Of a DNA stretch of 64,000 bases, positions 11,000-24,366 are shown in pieces (position 1 is the stretch's first letter; each line of letters starts with the position of its first letter). Below the pieces are notes generated by a model. That model was not told the DNA's origin, did no database searches, and was given only the letters and a program-made list of their open reading frames with translations. Both the position numbers and the translations under genes were made by a program. The stretch spans positions 57,109,501 to 57,173,500 of the forward strand of contig NC_132991.1 of NCBI RefSeq assembly GCF_048564905.1, given 5' to 3'. Origin of the DNA: Vicugna pacos (Eukaryota > Chordata > Mammalia > Artiodactyla > Camelidae).

Positions 11000-13900
11000 G
11001 TTATTGGCAAATTCAGTGAGAAATTAGTTTTGCTTGAACTTTAAAGGAAGTAGAATATAGAAGTAGTTTAGGTGGTCTTTATACAGTTTCTTTTTTTTTA
11101 TTCATTCAGATATTTAGAAAGTTGTTCTTGTCTCTGATTCACTTTTCTTTCCTTCTTTTCTAATCATGTACATTTAGATTTCACCTAATTCAATTTCTCT
11201 AAATCTAACCAACATTGCAATATGTATGGTTTACATATTAATACATGCAAATTGATGATTTCCTAAATAACATTAATAATGTATATGCTATGAAGAAAAC
11301 ACTGAAAATATGTATCACATTATCATCAACACCATTAAAAAAGCTGTTGTAGTGTCTGCACTTTATTGCTGGCATCATGCCAGGTGATTTAGAATTTACA
11401 GAATGACAAAAATAATTCGTTTTTTAAAAAATTCTGGTTTTAATGGATAAAGTAGGAACTTTCATAGTCACATTTATTTGTTGTATAATTACTGTTTTTT
11501 AATCTTCGTATTTAAAATATGCAATTGTTTATTGGTTTATGATAAGTATATTCAATCATTAAATATGTACATATAATACAGTAAAGTTACACACACAGTT
11601 ATATTTTTGATTCATTTCAAATCAGTATTTTGAATTAGAGGAATAATAGTGACCTAAAATAACTAGATGGAGGAAACAAGTCAACTGCACAAATTTTGTA
11701 GTGACTCTTCAGTATTAAAAAAGTAGTTTGTATAATCACTCCATAAATATATGCATACTATATATGTATATGCAAGTATATATTTCTCCTCAAGTGCAGA
11801 AATCTGTGCATCTGTAGTCTAAGGTGAATTACTATTGTTTTAACTCTCTTCAATTTAGAATGTCTTACTTCATATAAAAGAAATAGAAGGTATTAGGACA
11901 CGAAATTTCTTTTCTAAGCCAAAGGTGTTTTCTGTTCAGTAGGTATATTTGGACTTAATAAACTTGCAGAAGAACCTGTTCTTCCATAGCCGAAATCAGG
12001 GAACCCAGCAGAAGCAAGGGTAGGATTCCTCCAGATTTCAAGAGCTCCACCTTTACTATTCAAAAAGGTTTCCAGTGCAGTCTGAAGCACCATCTGTCTC
12101 ACAGATGAAAATCATTAAGCTTCAGCAACGTTTCCCCCTCTTGGTTCCTGATTTTCCCCAAGCAAATAAGAGGTATAACCTTTACCTTGTAGTGAATTAG
12201 TAAATGAGTATATGCGCTCATTTCATCTGCAAAATATAGTGACTCTTCAGCTTAAAACCAAAGCAGCACTGGTCTCTTAGCTATTAACATTAGATTTTCA
12301 TTGATGATTTCTGGATTTAAATTTTTTTAAAAAACTAGTTTTCTACTGATTTTTTTCCTGACAGTTTATGATCTAAAAAGCATGATACGTTGCAGAGGAA
12401 AGACACGTTGTTGTTTTACTTTACCTGGCCCATGTTGGCATAGAAATGATCAAAGACATTCACAAGAATTCAGTCACTTTTGTTAGACTGCTGAGTGAGC
12501 ACATTTGTGTAATGTTAAAGGAATGAGCCGGGCTGCGTGTTGTCACATACGGTTTGCATTATGAGAACAGAATGTTAATAGAAATTTAAAAAAAAAAAAG
12601 CACTGGGAAACATGAGAAAGCTCCAGATTTGTTTCTCTTTAAAAGAACATTTTGATTTCACCTCGACCAAGACAGGACTTCTTTGTAATGGTACAATACT
12701 GCGTTTTTATCATGAAGTAATGATTATCTGCTTATGATTCTGTTATATGAGTTAAATGGATAAGTTCCAGCACTTAAATTGTGCTTGCCCTTTGCTAGTA
12801 TTCCCATAATTTTTTTTAAAAGTGCTTATTTTAATTTAGGCTTCTTATATTCAGTATTAATATTATTCTCAATATTAATGCTGTAACTGAAAACACCATG
12901 CTTGTAAAGTGTTCTTTGCTCTTCACTTTGTAAAGAAGGTCACTGGGAAATGTACATCTTATCTTTTCTCAGTTTACTTTTATCTTGATACACCTGCTGG
13001 GGATACTAGGAGAAAGAGGACTACATTTTGAATTGCATCAAGGCATTTCAAATCCATTGAAGCACTTGGTTTCAATGCATGATAGAAATGTATGTCATAC
13101 AGTAAATTAAAGTTTCAATCTAAAAGCAAAGATAAATGGACCTCAATTTATGCTTTTAAATATTATGTTGAGAATGCAATATTTCTCTAACAGATGAAGT
13201 AAAATTTTAAAAATAAAAATGTGTAGACTTAAGGTGATTATTTTATAATTATTGGAGTATTTTTATAATTTTGGATCAGTAAAAAGTATACCCACTACAG
13301 TATTTCATATATTCTAATATGCATACTTAGCTTTCTAAATAAAAGGCAGCTCAGGACAAACCAGTCTTGTTATTCCCAAACAGATTTCTTTCTTCTCTGT
13401 CTGCTTGTCACGAAATCTGAAGCTTATGCTTTTGTGACTCCTCTTTTTATATGTTAAGAATAATGAAATGAAAGCAAGCACCAGATCCAGAGCAAGTATG
13501 TGTTTCTGCAGAGAAACCACAAAATGAGGAGGCTTTTCACCTGCAGGTCACTGGCCTGAGGGCAGAGCCAGCCCACCAGGTTGTGCCTGACCTCAGTTAT
13601 GCGATACAAAAATGCAAAACAGGATGGACTCACATCACATGGTTCAAGTCTCCTTGTTAGATATTAAAAATGCCAAGAATGATAAAGAAACTGTTTTTCC
13701 CTAACATAAGCTTTTCAAACCTAACCTAACTTAAAATATTTTCTCCTTTTATCTTGTGTAGTTCTCAGCAACCAAGCTTTTTATAGAGCTTCTTTCTTGT
13801 ATCTTCTGTTATAAAAATAATACATATACTGTTATGTGTTTCTTCAAAACTACAAATGCTGTGTCCCCTTCCCTGCCCCCACTGCTGGCAATGGGTGTTG

Positions 13901-15580
13901 TCTTCCCACCCTCCCCGCTCCATGAGAAACACTGGTCCAAAGTAATCCACAATACTATTTTTTGTATTTTTGTTTCTATAGATAGACTGTTAATATTTTA
14001 TCACTATAATGGTGTGGCATATTTCAAAAGCAGAAGATGTGATTTTACACAAGATAGAATTACTCACTTCTGTCTTCCATTTATTTATAATAACAAATAT
14101 CTGTTTATGTATTAAAATTAGACAATTCACAAAATATTGAGAATTCTTTTAATTCTGTATGTGAGTACACGTATACAAGATGCTAATAAATGAGAGGAAT
14201 TCAATATTGACATATTTAGAAATGTAAATACTTATAAATGTTAAAATTATTATTTCTCTATAAAATTATTTTACACTAAAAAGTATTCTGTTTTTCTACT
14301 ACCTGTAACCCTTTTAAGTAATGTTTATAAGAATATTTTTATATCATTTGATATGTGTTATTATAGGAATCAGTATCTATATAAGTTGGAAGATGTGACT
14401 GAATACTCTATCTCTTAAGACTTTGAAAACAAGACTGGAGTTGAGCAAAGATATAAATATTAATCCCAAATCCCAGGGTACTGGGAGTTCTGAGTGTTCC
14501 TGATTTGCAGTCAGCAAAGGCTAAACAATAACAATTATTGACATATTCCAAAGCACAGAACAAGGGCCATATGGAGTTTGGATTGTTGGCTTTGAATAAC
14601 TTGCTCAAAGGAAAGCATCACTCTTAGTTACTGTGATACCACTCCATTTGGTGTCTAGTCTGAGTGGAATGGAGGCCAGAAGTATGCAAAAAGCTAGGTC
14701 AAGGTTTCCAGATTTTCAGGAGGAAAAGATCTTCCAGATGAGAAATGTGAGGTTTAGCGTTCATAGCTGCAAATGCCTGAGTGCCCCCGGCACTTCTCTC
14801 CCTTCTCTCTGTAGCTGCAGATGCTACTGGACTCCAGTTCCTCAGCCCAGATCTGCTCACTCCTGCTGGTAGAGCAGAGTTAAAAAAAAGCTAACTGAAA
14901 CTGGGCAAGGGGGCTTACTGGTGAAAAGGATGGGGAATTCCAAAAGTGAAAGCTCATGGTACTAATGTATAAAGAAAATCAGTCATTTTAGACACTGACC
15001 TACATTGGTGTTGAAATCCACATTAAGCTTAGGGATACTAAAGTGCATCTGCCTCTTACCTGTGCTGCCCTGAAAGAGAAACTTCAAGGAAATCTTGAGG
15101 TGTGAACGTATTACTAATATGACAAACATAATGTCTGAGGCTGTACGTATGTGTATATTTTCCCCTTTGGTTATTAAATTGTGAACAAGTTTTCCCACTA
15201 TGATAATTTAAAAATATTTCTAAAAAATTATAACTGAATATTTACATTAATTAAAATAAAGGGATATAAAAGAAGAGGAAAAAGTTGTTTGATGTAATAG
15301 CAAAGGCGGGATTAATTTCAGAGGCAGCTCTTGTTTCCATATGTGTAATATAATTTACCAAGATACTTTTGCCCCTTTTCTCCCTGTTTTACTTGCCAGG
15401 AAAAAATCCCAACTCCTGTTGATTGACTGTGTACTCGTCTACACTTAAGTAGGTCCTATGGCTGGAACACACACATATGCATACACAAACTCATGACTGT
15501 GTTGATTAGTCTGACTTTAAATTGAAGCCCTCATCAGGTCATTAAAATTGCCCAGAATTTCTACTGCCTTGCCTCTTCAA
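11000..15580. other. Mostly unique intron sequence
   Basis: Apart from AT-rich runs (about 11740-11790, 13200-13280, 14200-14360) and a 12-A run near 12588, nothing was recognised. Two less AT-rich patches (11910-12120 and 12340-12680) look unlike the surrounding repeats and could be conserved non-coding sequence; this is a guess from composition only. Confidence 0.4.
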
Positions 15581-15599
15581 TTTGCTCTTCTATGCAAGA

Positions 15600-16740
15600 T
15601 GACTGTTTACTGATCCTGTCTTTCTTTTCTCTTCTTTAACCCTTCCGTCCCTTCATCTTCCTCACTCAGAGCTAATGACCTTCTTTTTACTGAACTGATA
15701 AAATACATGAAATCAGAAGAGAAATTCCATTTTTTCTCATCACCGGATCTACTGAGCTACCAAGTATTTTTAAATGTTCTGGTGATTCAGCCTTCCCTTC
15801 TGTTGAGTGAACTGCCTCTCCTTTTATCTAAGGACAGTCACTCCACTTGTGGATTTGATCATATCCTTTTATGCCTATTTAAGGAATTTGTTCCTGCATC
15901 ACCTCTCTCTTCCGTGTCATCAGTTTTCTCCTCTTAAAGTTGTTTTCCCGTCAGCCTAAATGCACATGCAATAATACCCAACAAACATCTATTCCTTGAG
16001 TTCATGTCACCCTTAAGCCTTGCTTTATTTCTTGCTTCCAGAGAAAGATATCTCCATTTTCTTTCTCTACTTCCTCACTTCTTGTTCTCATGAACCAATA
16101 CCAATCAAGCTGTCTTAGCCCCTTCAGTCCTGAAACTACAATGCAAAAGTCACCGAAAATCTCCATGTTGGGAAACTGATAGCCATTTGTCAGGCTCTCC
16201 CTTTATAGACATGTCAGTATTATTTAATCTTCTCTTAATGAAAATGTTCTTCATTTGGATGCCAAAACTGCGCAGTTTTGGTTTTCATTTACTTCAGTGA
16301 CTGTTCTTTAACCATCTCCCAATTTAATCTACTTATTTTGCCTAATTTGTAAAATTTGGCATGCCTTTGGGCTCAATGATCATTTCTCTATTTATATCCA
16401 TTTCCTAACTGACCTTACTGTCTGTAAACTGATTACCTCACGAGTTATATTTCTACTTCTACCCTGCCTGCTGGTCCCAGACTACTATATCTAACCATTC
16501 ACTCCACATCTCTTCCTGTATGTCTAGTAGATATCTCAGAACTAACATGTGCGAAACAGAAGTCTTGCATTCCACCTCCCAAACTGCTTTCCCCAAGTGT
16601 CCTCTTCTCAATAAATGGTACTATGATTTACTCAGCTGAAAAGGCAAAAAGAAAGTCGTCATTGTCCTTGAATTCTCTTTCTCTTACTCTCAGTATCTAT
16701 CCATCAATTAGACTGGTCAGCTCTCTTTGAAATATAAATA
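15600..16740 (+). mobile_element. L2 LINE, reverse-transcriptase region
   Basis: This stretch is colinear with L2 coding sequence as remembered. It begins at 'ctaaggacagtcactccac' and passes through 'acttcttgttctcatgaacc...aatcaagctgtcttagcccc' and 'cactccacatctcttcctg'. It ends with the 'gtctagtagatatctcaga...ttgtccttgaattctct' block that precedes the end of the RT domain. It is heavily decayed. CR1/L2-clade LINEs end without poly-A, and no poly-A is seen. Confidence 0.7.
16262..16281. repeat. Perfect 20-bp palindrome
   Basis: CCAAAACTGC is followed immediately by its reverse complement, with CpG at the centre. It lies within the L2 fossil. Confidence 0.95.
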
Positions 16741-17499
16741 AAAAAATATTGCAAAGGGTCTGAGGACATGACACAGTGGGAAAAGTAGCCTAAATTTCAA
16801 GAACTTTGTGGCTAAAATTAAAAGAGAAATCTATCACTAATGATTTTCAAGAGGCAGAGAGAGGATGCTAATGGTGCTGATTCTCAGGAGTTGGAAAGAA
16901 CTGGATTTAAACTAGAACAGAGAGCACAAGGGTAGGAAGTGGGAAGCTGTTCCTGTTCCTCTGAGTTAGCAGGTGCAGAGAACAGGCAGAGATTAATGAT
17001 TGAGTATTTGAATTTCAGGCTTAAAGTGGGTAATCACCACCGCCTAATTCACTAGTGGAGATGGAAACAAATGAGGGAATATGAACGGGCTGACATCAAT
17101 CAACTTGGTAAAGTTGGAGGCAAAGTTATCCTAGCACATGACTTGACACAGGTAGGAAATATTTGCAACAGCTGCTAAGAGATATCAAAGGACAGTAAAT
17201 AAAAGGAGCACTGAGTAGCCAGGGGGACCCAGTGTGGATGCCTCCTTTGTATGGAGGGTATGGTTTTCCCATCTCAAATGAGCTTCTGTGTTTTCCCATG
17301 CTGAAGGGCAGAGACTCTGACTACCCCATTAAGTGTACCACTGGGTGACAGAATAAAGAAGAATGGCAAGAGAGTGCCAGCCTTGTACCAAGAGTTCTGT
17401 ATTGATGGCAGGTACTAAGCATTGAAATAATCGTACTGCTTAGGGCTGTTCAAAGTCACTATCTTTCCTCTTGTTTATTCTCTTTTATGCCCATTCTTT

Positions 17500-19100
17500 A
17501 CCCCTTCCCCCTTCTTCACCACACTCTGTTGTTTCATGGACATATTTTTTGTTTGTACTTACTCTTTTAAAATTGGTATTGTTTTGTATATAAGCAGTGT
17601 TTATTTGGGGGGTTATCTGGTTCACCTTATTTGTTGCAGTCAGCATTGTTTCTAAGAACCATTCATGTTGTTACGTGCACACTTAAATCATTGTTTTCAA
17701 TTGATCATTCTACGTAGTTCTCCGTGATTTACCACCTTTCGCCTGTCTCTTCTACTGGTGATAGCCAGCCAGATTGCCTCTAGCTCCTTACACCACAAAC
17801 ATGAATGAGATTTCTCACAGAAGTCCTTTGTAGATCTGTGAGAATTCCTTTGGGATGAATACTCACGAACCATTTCTGAGTTTTACAGTATATGAACATT
17901 AAATTAGTTTAAGTGCTATCGATTGTTCTTCAAATGAGCCACGCTATTTATAAATTGTCACCAATACTGCCTGAAGGTTACTGTGTCCTAGTTCTCCTCA
18001 GCTCTGCTTTCATGTTAGAATGACCTGGAGGGTTCTTTTAAGATGCTGAAGTCAGGACTTTATATTTAGATGGAAATAGACAGAGTGAATCTTTGACGTC
18101 TTATAGTTTTTAATCTTCCCAGGTGAATCTAACAAACATGTGAATGTGAGAACCATTGTTATAACTTCACGACATCACCGATACTTGGCATTACACAATT
18201 TTCTAATTTTTCCAGTCAAATTAATGTAAAGTGATATGGTTTCAATTTTCCTTTTCATGACTACTAATAAGTTTGAGCATCTGTATGCTTCTTAGCTTTT
18301 TGGGTTGTTCTGTAAAGTGACAGTCTTTATCATTTGTCCGTTTTTGGGGGAGGTCACTGACTTTAAAACTGATTTTTAGGAAAGTCTTTGTGTATTTTAA
18401 ATATTATTTACTATCAAATTTAGAGAGAGAACTTTTCTGTCAAATTTGTCATTTGTCTATTACATCTTCTATGGTTACCTTTTCTGAAGTGAAATCTTTA
18501 ACTATGATGTAATCACATATTTCTGTTTGCATATTTTTTCAAGAAATTCTTTTCTTGCTCTAGGCCAAAATGAGTATTTTAGGACCTTCTTTAAACTAAA
18601 AAAAGTCCTTTTTCAGTTATAACAATTCTGAGGCATTGTTTGTTTTCAATGTAGTTATTACTCCCTCACATTGTATATTGTAGTTACTCCATATAACAGT
18701 CCTAGTTCAATGTTTTCTTTTTTTCCACAGTATGTTGGAAATATTGCTTGCTTGTCTTTTTGCACCTGTTTTACTGTTAGGAAGTTTACCGTTAATTTAG
18801 TTCCTGCTACTATTTAGGCGATCTGTTTCTGCCTGCAAGTATTGCCTATTGTCTTTTGTATTTGCTATTGTAAATTTTACTATGACTTGTCTAAGTCTGC
18901 AACTTTCAATTTGACATTTTTCATAATCTGTTTTAATTCTGTGAAAATTCACTTCATAATTGTTTCAACTATATCTTGCTCTCTTTATTTTTCTCTCTCT
19001 ATGGTATTTATAATATCTAGACTTGGGTACCTTTATTTCTATTCTCTAAATCTCTTATTTTTTTAAAATATATCTTGACTCTATTTTGTAAGAGTAAAGG
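17500..19100 (-). mobile_element. Ancient LINE-1 3' end (old L1M type)
   Basis: The order 'ccattcatgttgttacgtgc', 'ttgtcaccaatactgcctg', 'gatacttggcattacacaat', 'actactaataagtttgagca' and 'tttgggttgttctg' follows the reverse complement of the L1 3' region seen in the younger copy at 1-540. It is strongly diverged. A MER5A-like element splits it at about 17990-18165. The part beyond 18550 is assigned less firmly. Confidence 0.6.
17990..18165. mobile_element. MER5A-like hAT-Charlie non-autonomous DNA transposon
   Basis: It starts near GTTCTCCTCAGC, has 'agaatgacctggaggg' and 'cttcccaggtgaatctaac', and ends near GTGAGAACCATTG. The two ends are roughly inverted, as in MER5A. It interrupts the L1 between 'tgtgtccta' and 'cgatacttggca'. 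Confidence 0.6.
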
Positions 19101-19449
19101 AGCATGTCTCCATGTAATCTTTGCACTCAGCAATTAATTTATAAATTTTACCCATTCTGCAATTTAGTCCCATTTTTATGGCTTTTTATGATTTTAGCCA
19201 TTATGTTTTCACACTATTTTCCATTTGGTTCATGTATTAATGACTTTTTATTCCTTTCTCGTTTACAAGTATTTCCTTCTTTATCCTTAGGTAGATACTG
19301 TCTTCATTTCCTTCTCTTCTTAGAATTTTGTTTCTATGAAAAGTTTAACCTAGATCAAGAAATTGGCCTTATTATAGTAAATTTTTTCTTCACTTTTGGT
19401 GTTGGAACAATCAGTGTTTGCTTGACTTTACTCTGAAAATATACATGGC

Positions 19450-19521
19450 TTTATCAAATTATTTGCTAATTTATAGTTTCAGCAAATTATTATAGTTTAT
19501 CAAATTATTTACTAATTTATA
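19450..19521 (+). repeat. Short local duplication (26 bp, offset 46)
   Basis: 19450-19475 and 19496-19521 are identical except for one G/A change. Confidence 0.85.
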
Positions 19522-19904
19522 TATTATTTCAGTAGATTTCTCTCTTCCAACACAGGAGACACTTTTTTATAACAGAGAATGATCATGACTATTATCATTA
19601 TAGGCTTGTTTAAAATGTTTTCTTGTATTAAGTGCATTGTCTTTATTTCCATAATTTGTCATAATTTTGTGCATATGTTTAATAAGGCAAGAGAATAGCT
19701 TGTTAATTGGATTACTGAACAATCTTAGAGAATTTCCTAACCAAAAATATCTTCAAATTAATTCAGGACTTTTTTATTGTTATACATTTTCAACAGATTT
19801 TGGGATGTAAGGCATGTGTTTGTATTACAATAAAATGTATATTGTTTTAGAAAACGTAATTTGTTCTTTCACTTTGTAATTAAACAGATATTTACTAGAT
19901 CTAT

Positions 19905-20062
19905 TTTTTATTGAAGTATATTTAGTTTACAATGTTGTGTTAATTTCTGGTGTACAGCATAGTGATTCAGTTATATATATATATATATATTCTTTCTCAT
20001 ATTCTTTCTCATTATAGGCTATACAGTAGGACCTTGCTGTTTATTTTATATATAGTAGTTAG
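19905..20062 (-). mobile_element. LINE-1 3' UTR fragment, ruminant/camelid-type
   Basis: 'ttacaatgttgtgttaattt', 'ctggtgtacagcatagtgat' and 'tacagtaggaccttgctgtt' match the same 3' UTR present at 48209-48934, in the same orientation. It includes a TA microsatellite (19972-19990). Confidence 0.8.
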
Positions 20063-20119
20063 TCACATAGCATCTAGTTCATAAGAAAAGGATGCATCTA
20101 TTCAAAGGAAAATTTGCAA

Positions 20120-22150
20120 AGTAATTCAGTGAAGTAGGTTGAGGTTGTTGCCAGAAGTCTTTCTAAATATGATCCCGTGGAATGTCAAATAAAAATTAAA
20201 TCTGGATTTAGGTAAGAAGAGACCTACCTTATTTGAAAAGATTACCACAATAAGGGGGAGGGGTTGATCGCAGTAGGGAGAATGTGCCAAGCATAAGATC
20301 TGCAAGCCAGGTGTCTCAAAGGCTGGGCAGAAAAAGGCTTTTCTTGTACAAGGAGGAGTAAGCAAGGCTAGAAAGGATGGGATGTGAGTGAGAAGGTAGA
20401 ATGAGTGAGGATGGTGTGATTAGGGACAGTAGACCAGAGAGTGTTCCACTCTGAGGTCAGCCTCTTCTTAGGAAAGACTGTGAAGGAAAGGTTGGGGCTG
20501 CTAGGCTTGAAGGTGGGTCAAAGTTCAGGAGCCTGGGGAAGTAGAGATGCTTAGATAAAGTTTGGTCAAATCAAGGTAGTAGGTATTTTGTCCAAATTGG
20601 TCAGTGGCACCAACAGTTCAGCTAATCACTAATGAAGCAAAGGTTGGAAATTTAGAGGGTATAAGTCTGGCCTTGTCTTGGGTAAATAAGAGTGCCCTGA
20701 ATCTTATCTAAGTCTTGTGGGGAAGGGTGGGTCTTCGCAGCAAGCCCTTTCCAGAACACAAAGGGGTGAGGGATTTCTTTAACCTTTGTCATTTTCCAGG
20801 ATCACAGGGCGAGGGTGAAGTTCAGCATTGTCAGGATGGTGATGAAGTCAGAGATTTCTGAGGAGAAATGTTTTGCCAGCTAGATGGGAAAGACTTGTAG
20901 AAAGCCCACAGGAAGAAAGCCAGCAGGTTTAAGGTTACCATAGTCCCACTCAAGTTAAAAAATAGGAAGTTTCGATTGTAGTAGCAGAGGCAGAAGGCAT
21001 TGTTAACTCTGACCGAGCAGTATTGCCTGTAGGCACGTGTGGTGCCTCTGAGAGTAACAGCAGCGTCTCTAACAGTAAGGAGAGCAAGATTTTCCAGTGG
21101 AAATATTTGGAGACTGTGTTTTTGGAGGATTCGATTTCCTGCCCATCAATTTCCTCCCAATGAAGCCCATTGTGAGATACCCTGGATATCAAGTGTAAAG
21201 ACATGAGAAGTTTCTTCTGAGGGCTGCTTTAAGAGCTGATAAAAGAAATAATCTCTCTTTTCACTCTCTTTTGTGTCTTAAACAAAACTGGCTTAAACCT
21301 GTATAAAATAATTAAAAATGATAAATCCATGCACATTTATAATTACTGATTGTTAGAATTTAATGTAAAGATAAAAACTGCTTACCGTACAAAATACTAA
21401 TCTAAAAACCGATCACATTAAAGCAAGACATTTAAATGAAAGTATCCTTTCAAGTGAAATACCCTAATAAAAGGCAGAAAACTTGAAACTGAAGTAACAA
21501 ATTTTATGTTCTTTGCAGAGATAACTGAATCTTAAAACAACATACATTTTACAAATTCTGGTCTTAAAATCCACAATGTCTTGAGTCCTAGACTGTAATA
21601 GCATTAATTGAGCAGTCAAGCTGTTTTATTCTAGTCTTCCAAAGGAATTCAAACAGTTTTACCAAAGATAATGTTACCTCAGTAATTGGATCCCAAAGTA
21701 CTCATGGACAGTTAGGATATGGGATATCAAAGTGTTTAGTGAAATGATGAAAACAGCAGGCCTAAAAAGATAGAGTCCTTTTGGGTATAATCAAAATAAA
21801 GAGGAAAGACAGTGAATTGTTGTGATTTAAAAAAAGGGGTGGGGTGGAATATTGAGTAGGACTTCTACAAAGAAGTTCAAAATCTAGGGTTCAACATGAA
21901 ACTAAACCTAGGTTACTTTTAGATCTACATATGAAAGAGTCATGTGTGTTCTGCGGTAAATAATGTTTGTTTCAATACATAGTTTTATTTGTCTTTTAAA
22001 ACATTTCTCTTAGCATAATTTATTTATTTTTGTGATTATCTCGTTTTAAAGAAGGTAGCTGACTTCCCATTAAGCACATAAGGCAATGAAGAAAACCCAG
22101 GGAGGAAAATAGTTCATTGATCATTGGATGAAGTTTTCATGAAAAATCTC
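20120..22150. other. Unclassified intron sequence, G/A-rich at 20230-20930
   Basis: A purine-rich + strand stretch has several short open frames on the minus strand. The part at 20120-20400 vaguely resembles the 3' part of an LTR on the minus strand, but I could not match a family. No gene was recognised. Confidence 0.35.
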
Positions 22151-22159
22151 AGTATCTAA

Positions 22160-22560
22160 TTATTGAAAGATTCTGGGCCAAGCCTGCCAAAGTTTAGCTC
22201 AGAATTTTATAGACACTCATGGAAGTATAGTGGGATCCTCATCATGCCCCAGGGGTTGCTCAGTTCTCAAACTGATTTCCACTACAGCTCCTTCCCTGGA
22301 GCTTTCTTTGGTTGTAAGGGCACCAAAAGGAGCGCGGTTATCCTTATTCGGGAGGGACTGAGTGGTGGCGCCACCTCCAGGCTGATTGATACTCAGTCCC
22401 TGCACGAAGTTTTCTGCTATCCCAACATTGCCATAATTATTGCCCACATACTGCACAACACTGAGAGGCTCTACAGCTCTGGAGAAGACTTTTGAACATA
22501 CTTCATTCAAATCCTCTTACAGTAGAAAATGTTATGGTCAGAATAAAGTTGTTCAAATTG
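22160..22560. other. Unrecognised less AT-rich segment, possible retrocopy
   Basis: A segment with higher GC content than its surroundings is open on both strands for about 100 codons (22163-22495 + and 22217-22510 -). On the + strand AATAAA lies about 45 bases after the end of the + frame. I do not recognise either peptide, and there is no poly-A tail. Overlapping open frames on both strands of a short segment are not good evidence of coding. Confidence 0.3.
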
Positions 22561-22899
22561 TGTAGCTTTCGTTGTCATTAGGGATATGCTCTAGAAGCCT
22601 GTTTTTCTTTTTGAGTCATTGTATGTAGCCTTTATTTTGACCTCACTCTGGGCATTGGAGGAAATTCAAGCTCTTTTCGTTTTGTTCCAGAGACCTGGCA
22701 TTTCTGGACCTTGTATGTTAAGGTTTTATCGTATATAAGCCATGCTGAAGAGTTGGCTACGTTACCAAGTGTCAAAGCTCTCCTTAGCCCTCCTCCAGCT
22801 CCTAGTCAAGGCTGTTGCAGAATAGTCTAGATGAGAGCCTTGGGGAGGGCCAGGGTGGCCCCAAAAGGCGACTAGCACTGTGGCTCCAAGCCCCGTGCT

Positions 22900-23205
22900 G
22901 TCATCAACATGCACCACACAGCCTCTGTGCTTTTGCCTGAAACCTTCTTTCCTCCTCCCACCTTTAGTCGGTACCTGTTTGGGAGGAGACTGTTCACATG
23001 CACTTGGAAGCTTCCCCTGAGAACAAAGCAGCCATTCTACGCTTCATTCTCTCACTTTCAATGGTATCTACCTCTTTTATGTGCTTGTCTCTATCTCCAG
23101 AGCCCCATACCCATCCTCCCCTACCTCTCAAAGATGGGAAGGTATCTGAAAGCAGGAACCATATCCTACCTACTTTTACTTCTCCATTAAAATGCTTGTC
23201 AAATA
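22900..23205 (+). mobile_element. Possible L2 LINE 3' fragment
   Basis: 'cctgaaaccttctttcctcc' and 'gatgggaaggtatctgaaagcaggaaccatatcctacc' resemble the L2 3' end in order. Confidence 0.4.
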
Positions 23206-24343
23206 ATATGATCTCAAAATGTATCTATTGGAAAGCAAAGAATTTTTCTAGTGTAAAGAGATACAGTCAATATTATTTTAAACAAAGAAAAATGATGATA
23301 AGCATTTATATCCCAAGTTAGGGAATTTCAGAAAACACCAGTGTTGCTATTTCTTATAAATGTATAGCCTCTTAAACACATATCGTGTGACTTCCCCTCC
23401 TGTGAAATTTGTCTCAGCTTGTGTACTGGTTTAGTTTTCTTGGCTACACTTAGTATTGACCTACAAAAGCAAAGGTCCCTTTGCAAATTACAGTCCTAAA
23501 ATACAAGGAAGAATATTATAAGATGCCTTATAATTAGGAGATTTAAGCAGAGAACCTTTACAATAGACACTAATTAGATCCTGTAGAGTATCAAAAATGA
23601 GCTGAGTTCTCCCAGGAGGATTTTGGAAGTTTTGTTAACTGTTGCAAGTAATGAAGTTCCAATTGTTAGCAACTACTTCAGAATGTTTAGCAACGTGGAG
23701 GAGTTAATGCAGGATCCAAAATTGTCTGACATTCTCTCATGATTACCTTCCTGAACTACATATTCAAAAAAGCACACGGAAGATTTTGAGAGTAAAAAAA
23801 TACATCTTATATGCATTCACAGGAGAAGCAATTTTATTTTTTTTTAACTTCACTAGTTTACCATCCTACATAGTGCTAAACCTAATGATTAGATTTCATT
23901 ATTTTAGCATCATCTCTGATCTCTTAGTGCACAGCAGGATTTTAAAGTGATTTATGACTTATATTAATGTGAACCACGTTTTAATCAATTTTGAGGGGTT
24001 TTTTCTTTGAACCTTGAAAGAATTCCAGGAAAATTTGGTATTAAATGCACTCATAAGGATAAAAATGAGATTCAGACCCAGCTGCTTTACAGCTTTTAAT
24101 ATTCATACCATACCAGAGCTTCCTTAGTCATAACAGTATGATTTAATTATTTAAAGTAAGAGCTTGGGCAGCAGGTTGCAAAGCAGGAAACTGCCATTCA
24201 TTAAAAAGCCACTCTTAACTTCTGAACTGGTTTATGAATATCTGTGGATTTCCTTTGGTAAATTAGTTATCAAAATTGGATATGCTGGATTTATTTTAAA
24301 AAATGATTGTTGACTTCAGCTTCTTTCAAAATTAGGCATACGA

Positions 24344-24366
24344 ACTCTATAAATTATTTATAGAGT
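24344..24366. repeat. Short hairpin, 10-bp arms
   Basis: ACTCTATAAA, a 3-base spacer, then TTTATAGAGT. It lies in AT-rich sequence, with nothing to mark it as functional. Confidence 0.9.

Noticed and set aside
11914-12102. Minus-strand open frame in a less AT-rich patch
   Set aside because: The peptide is unknown, the frame is only 62 codons, and no splice context supports it.
20120-20400. Possible minus-strand LTR
   Set aside because: Only a vague resemblance to an LTR 3' part; no defined ends or family match.
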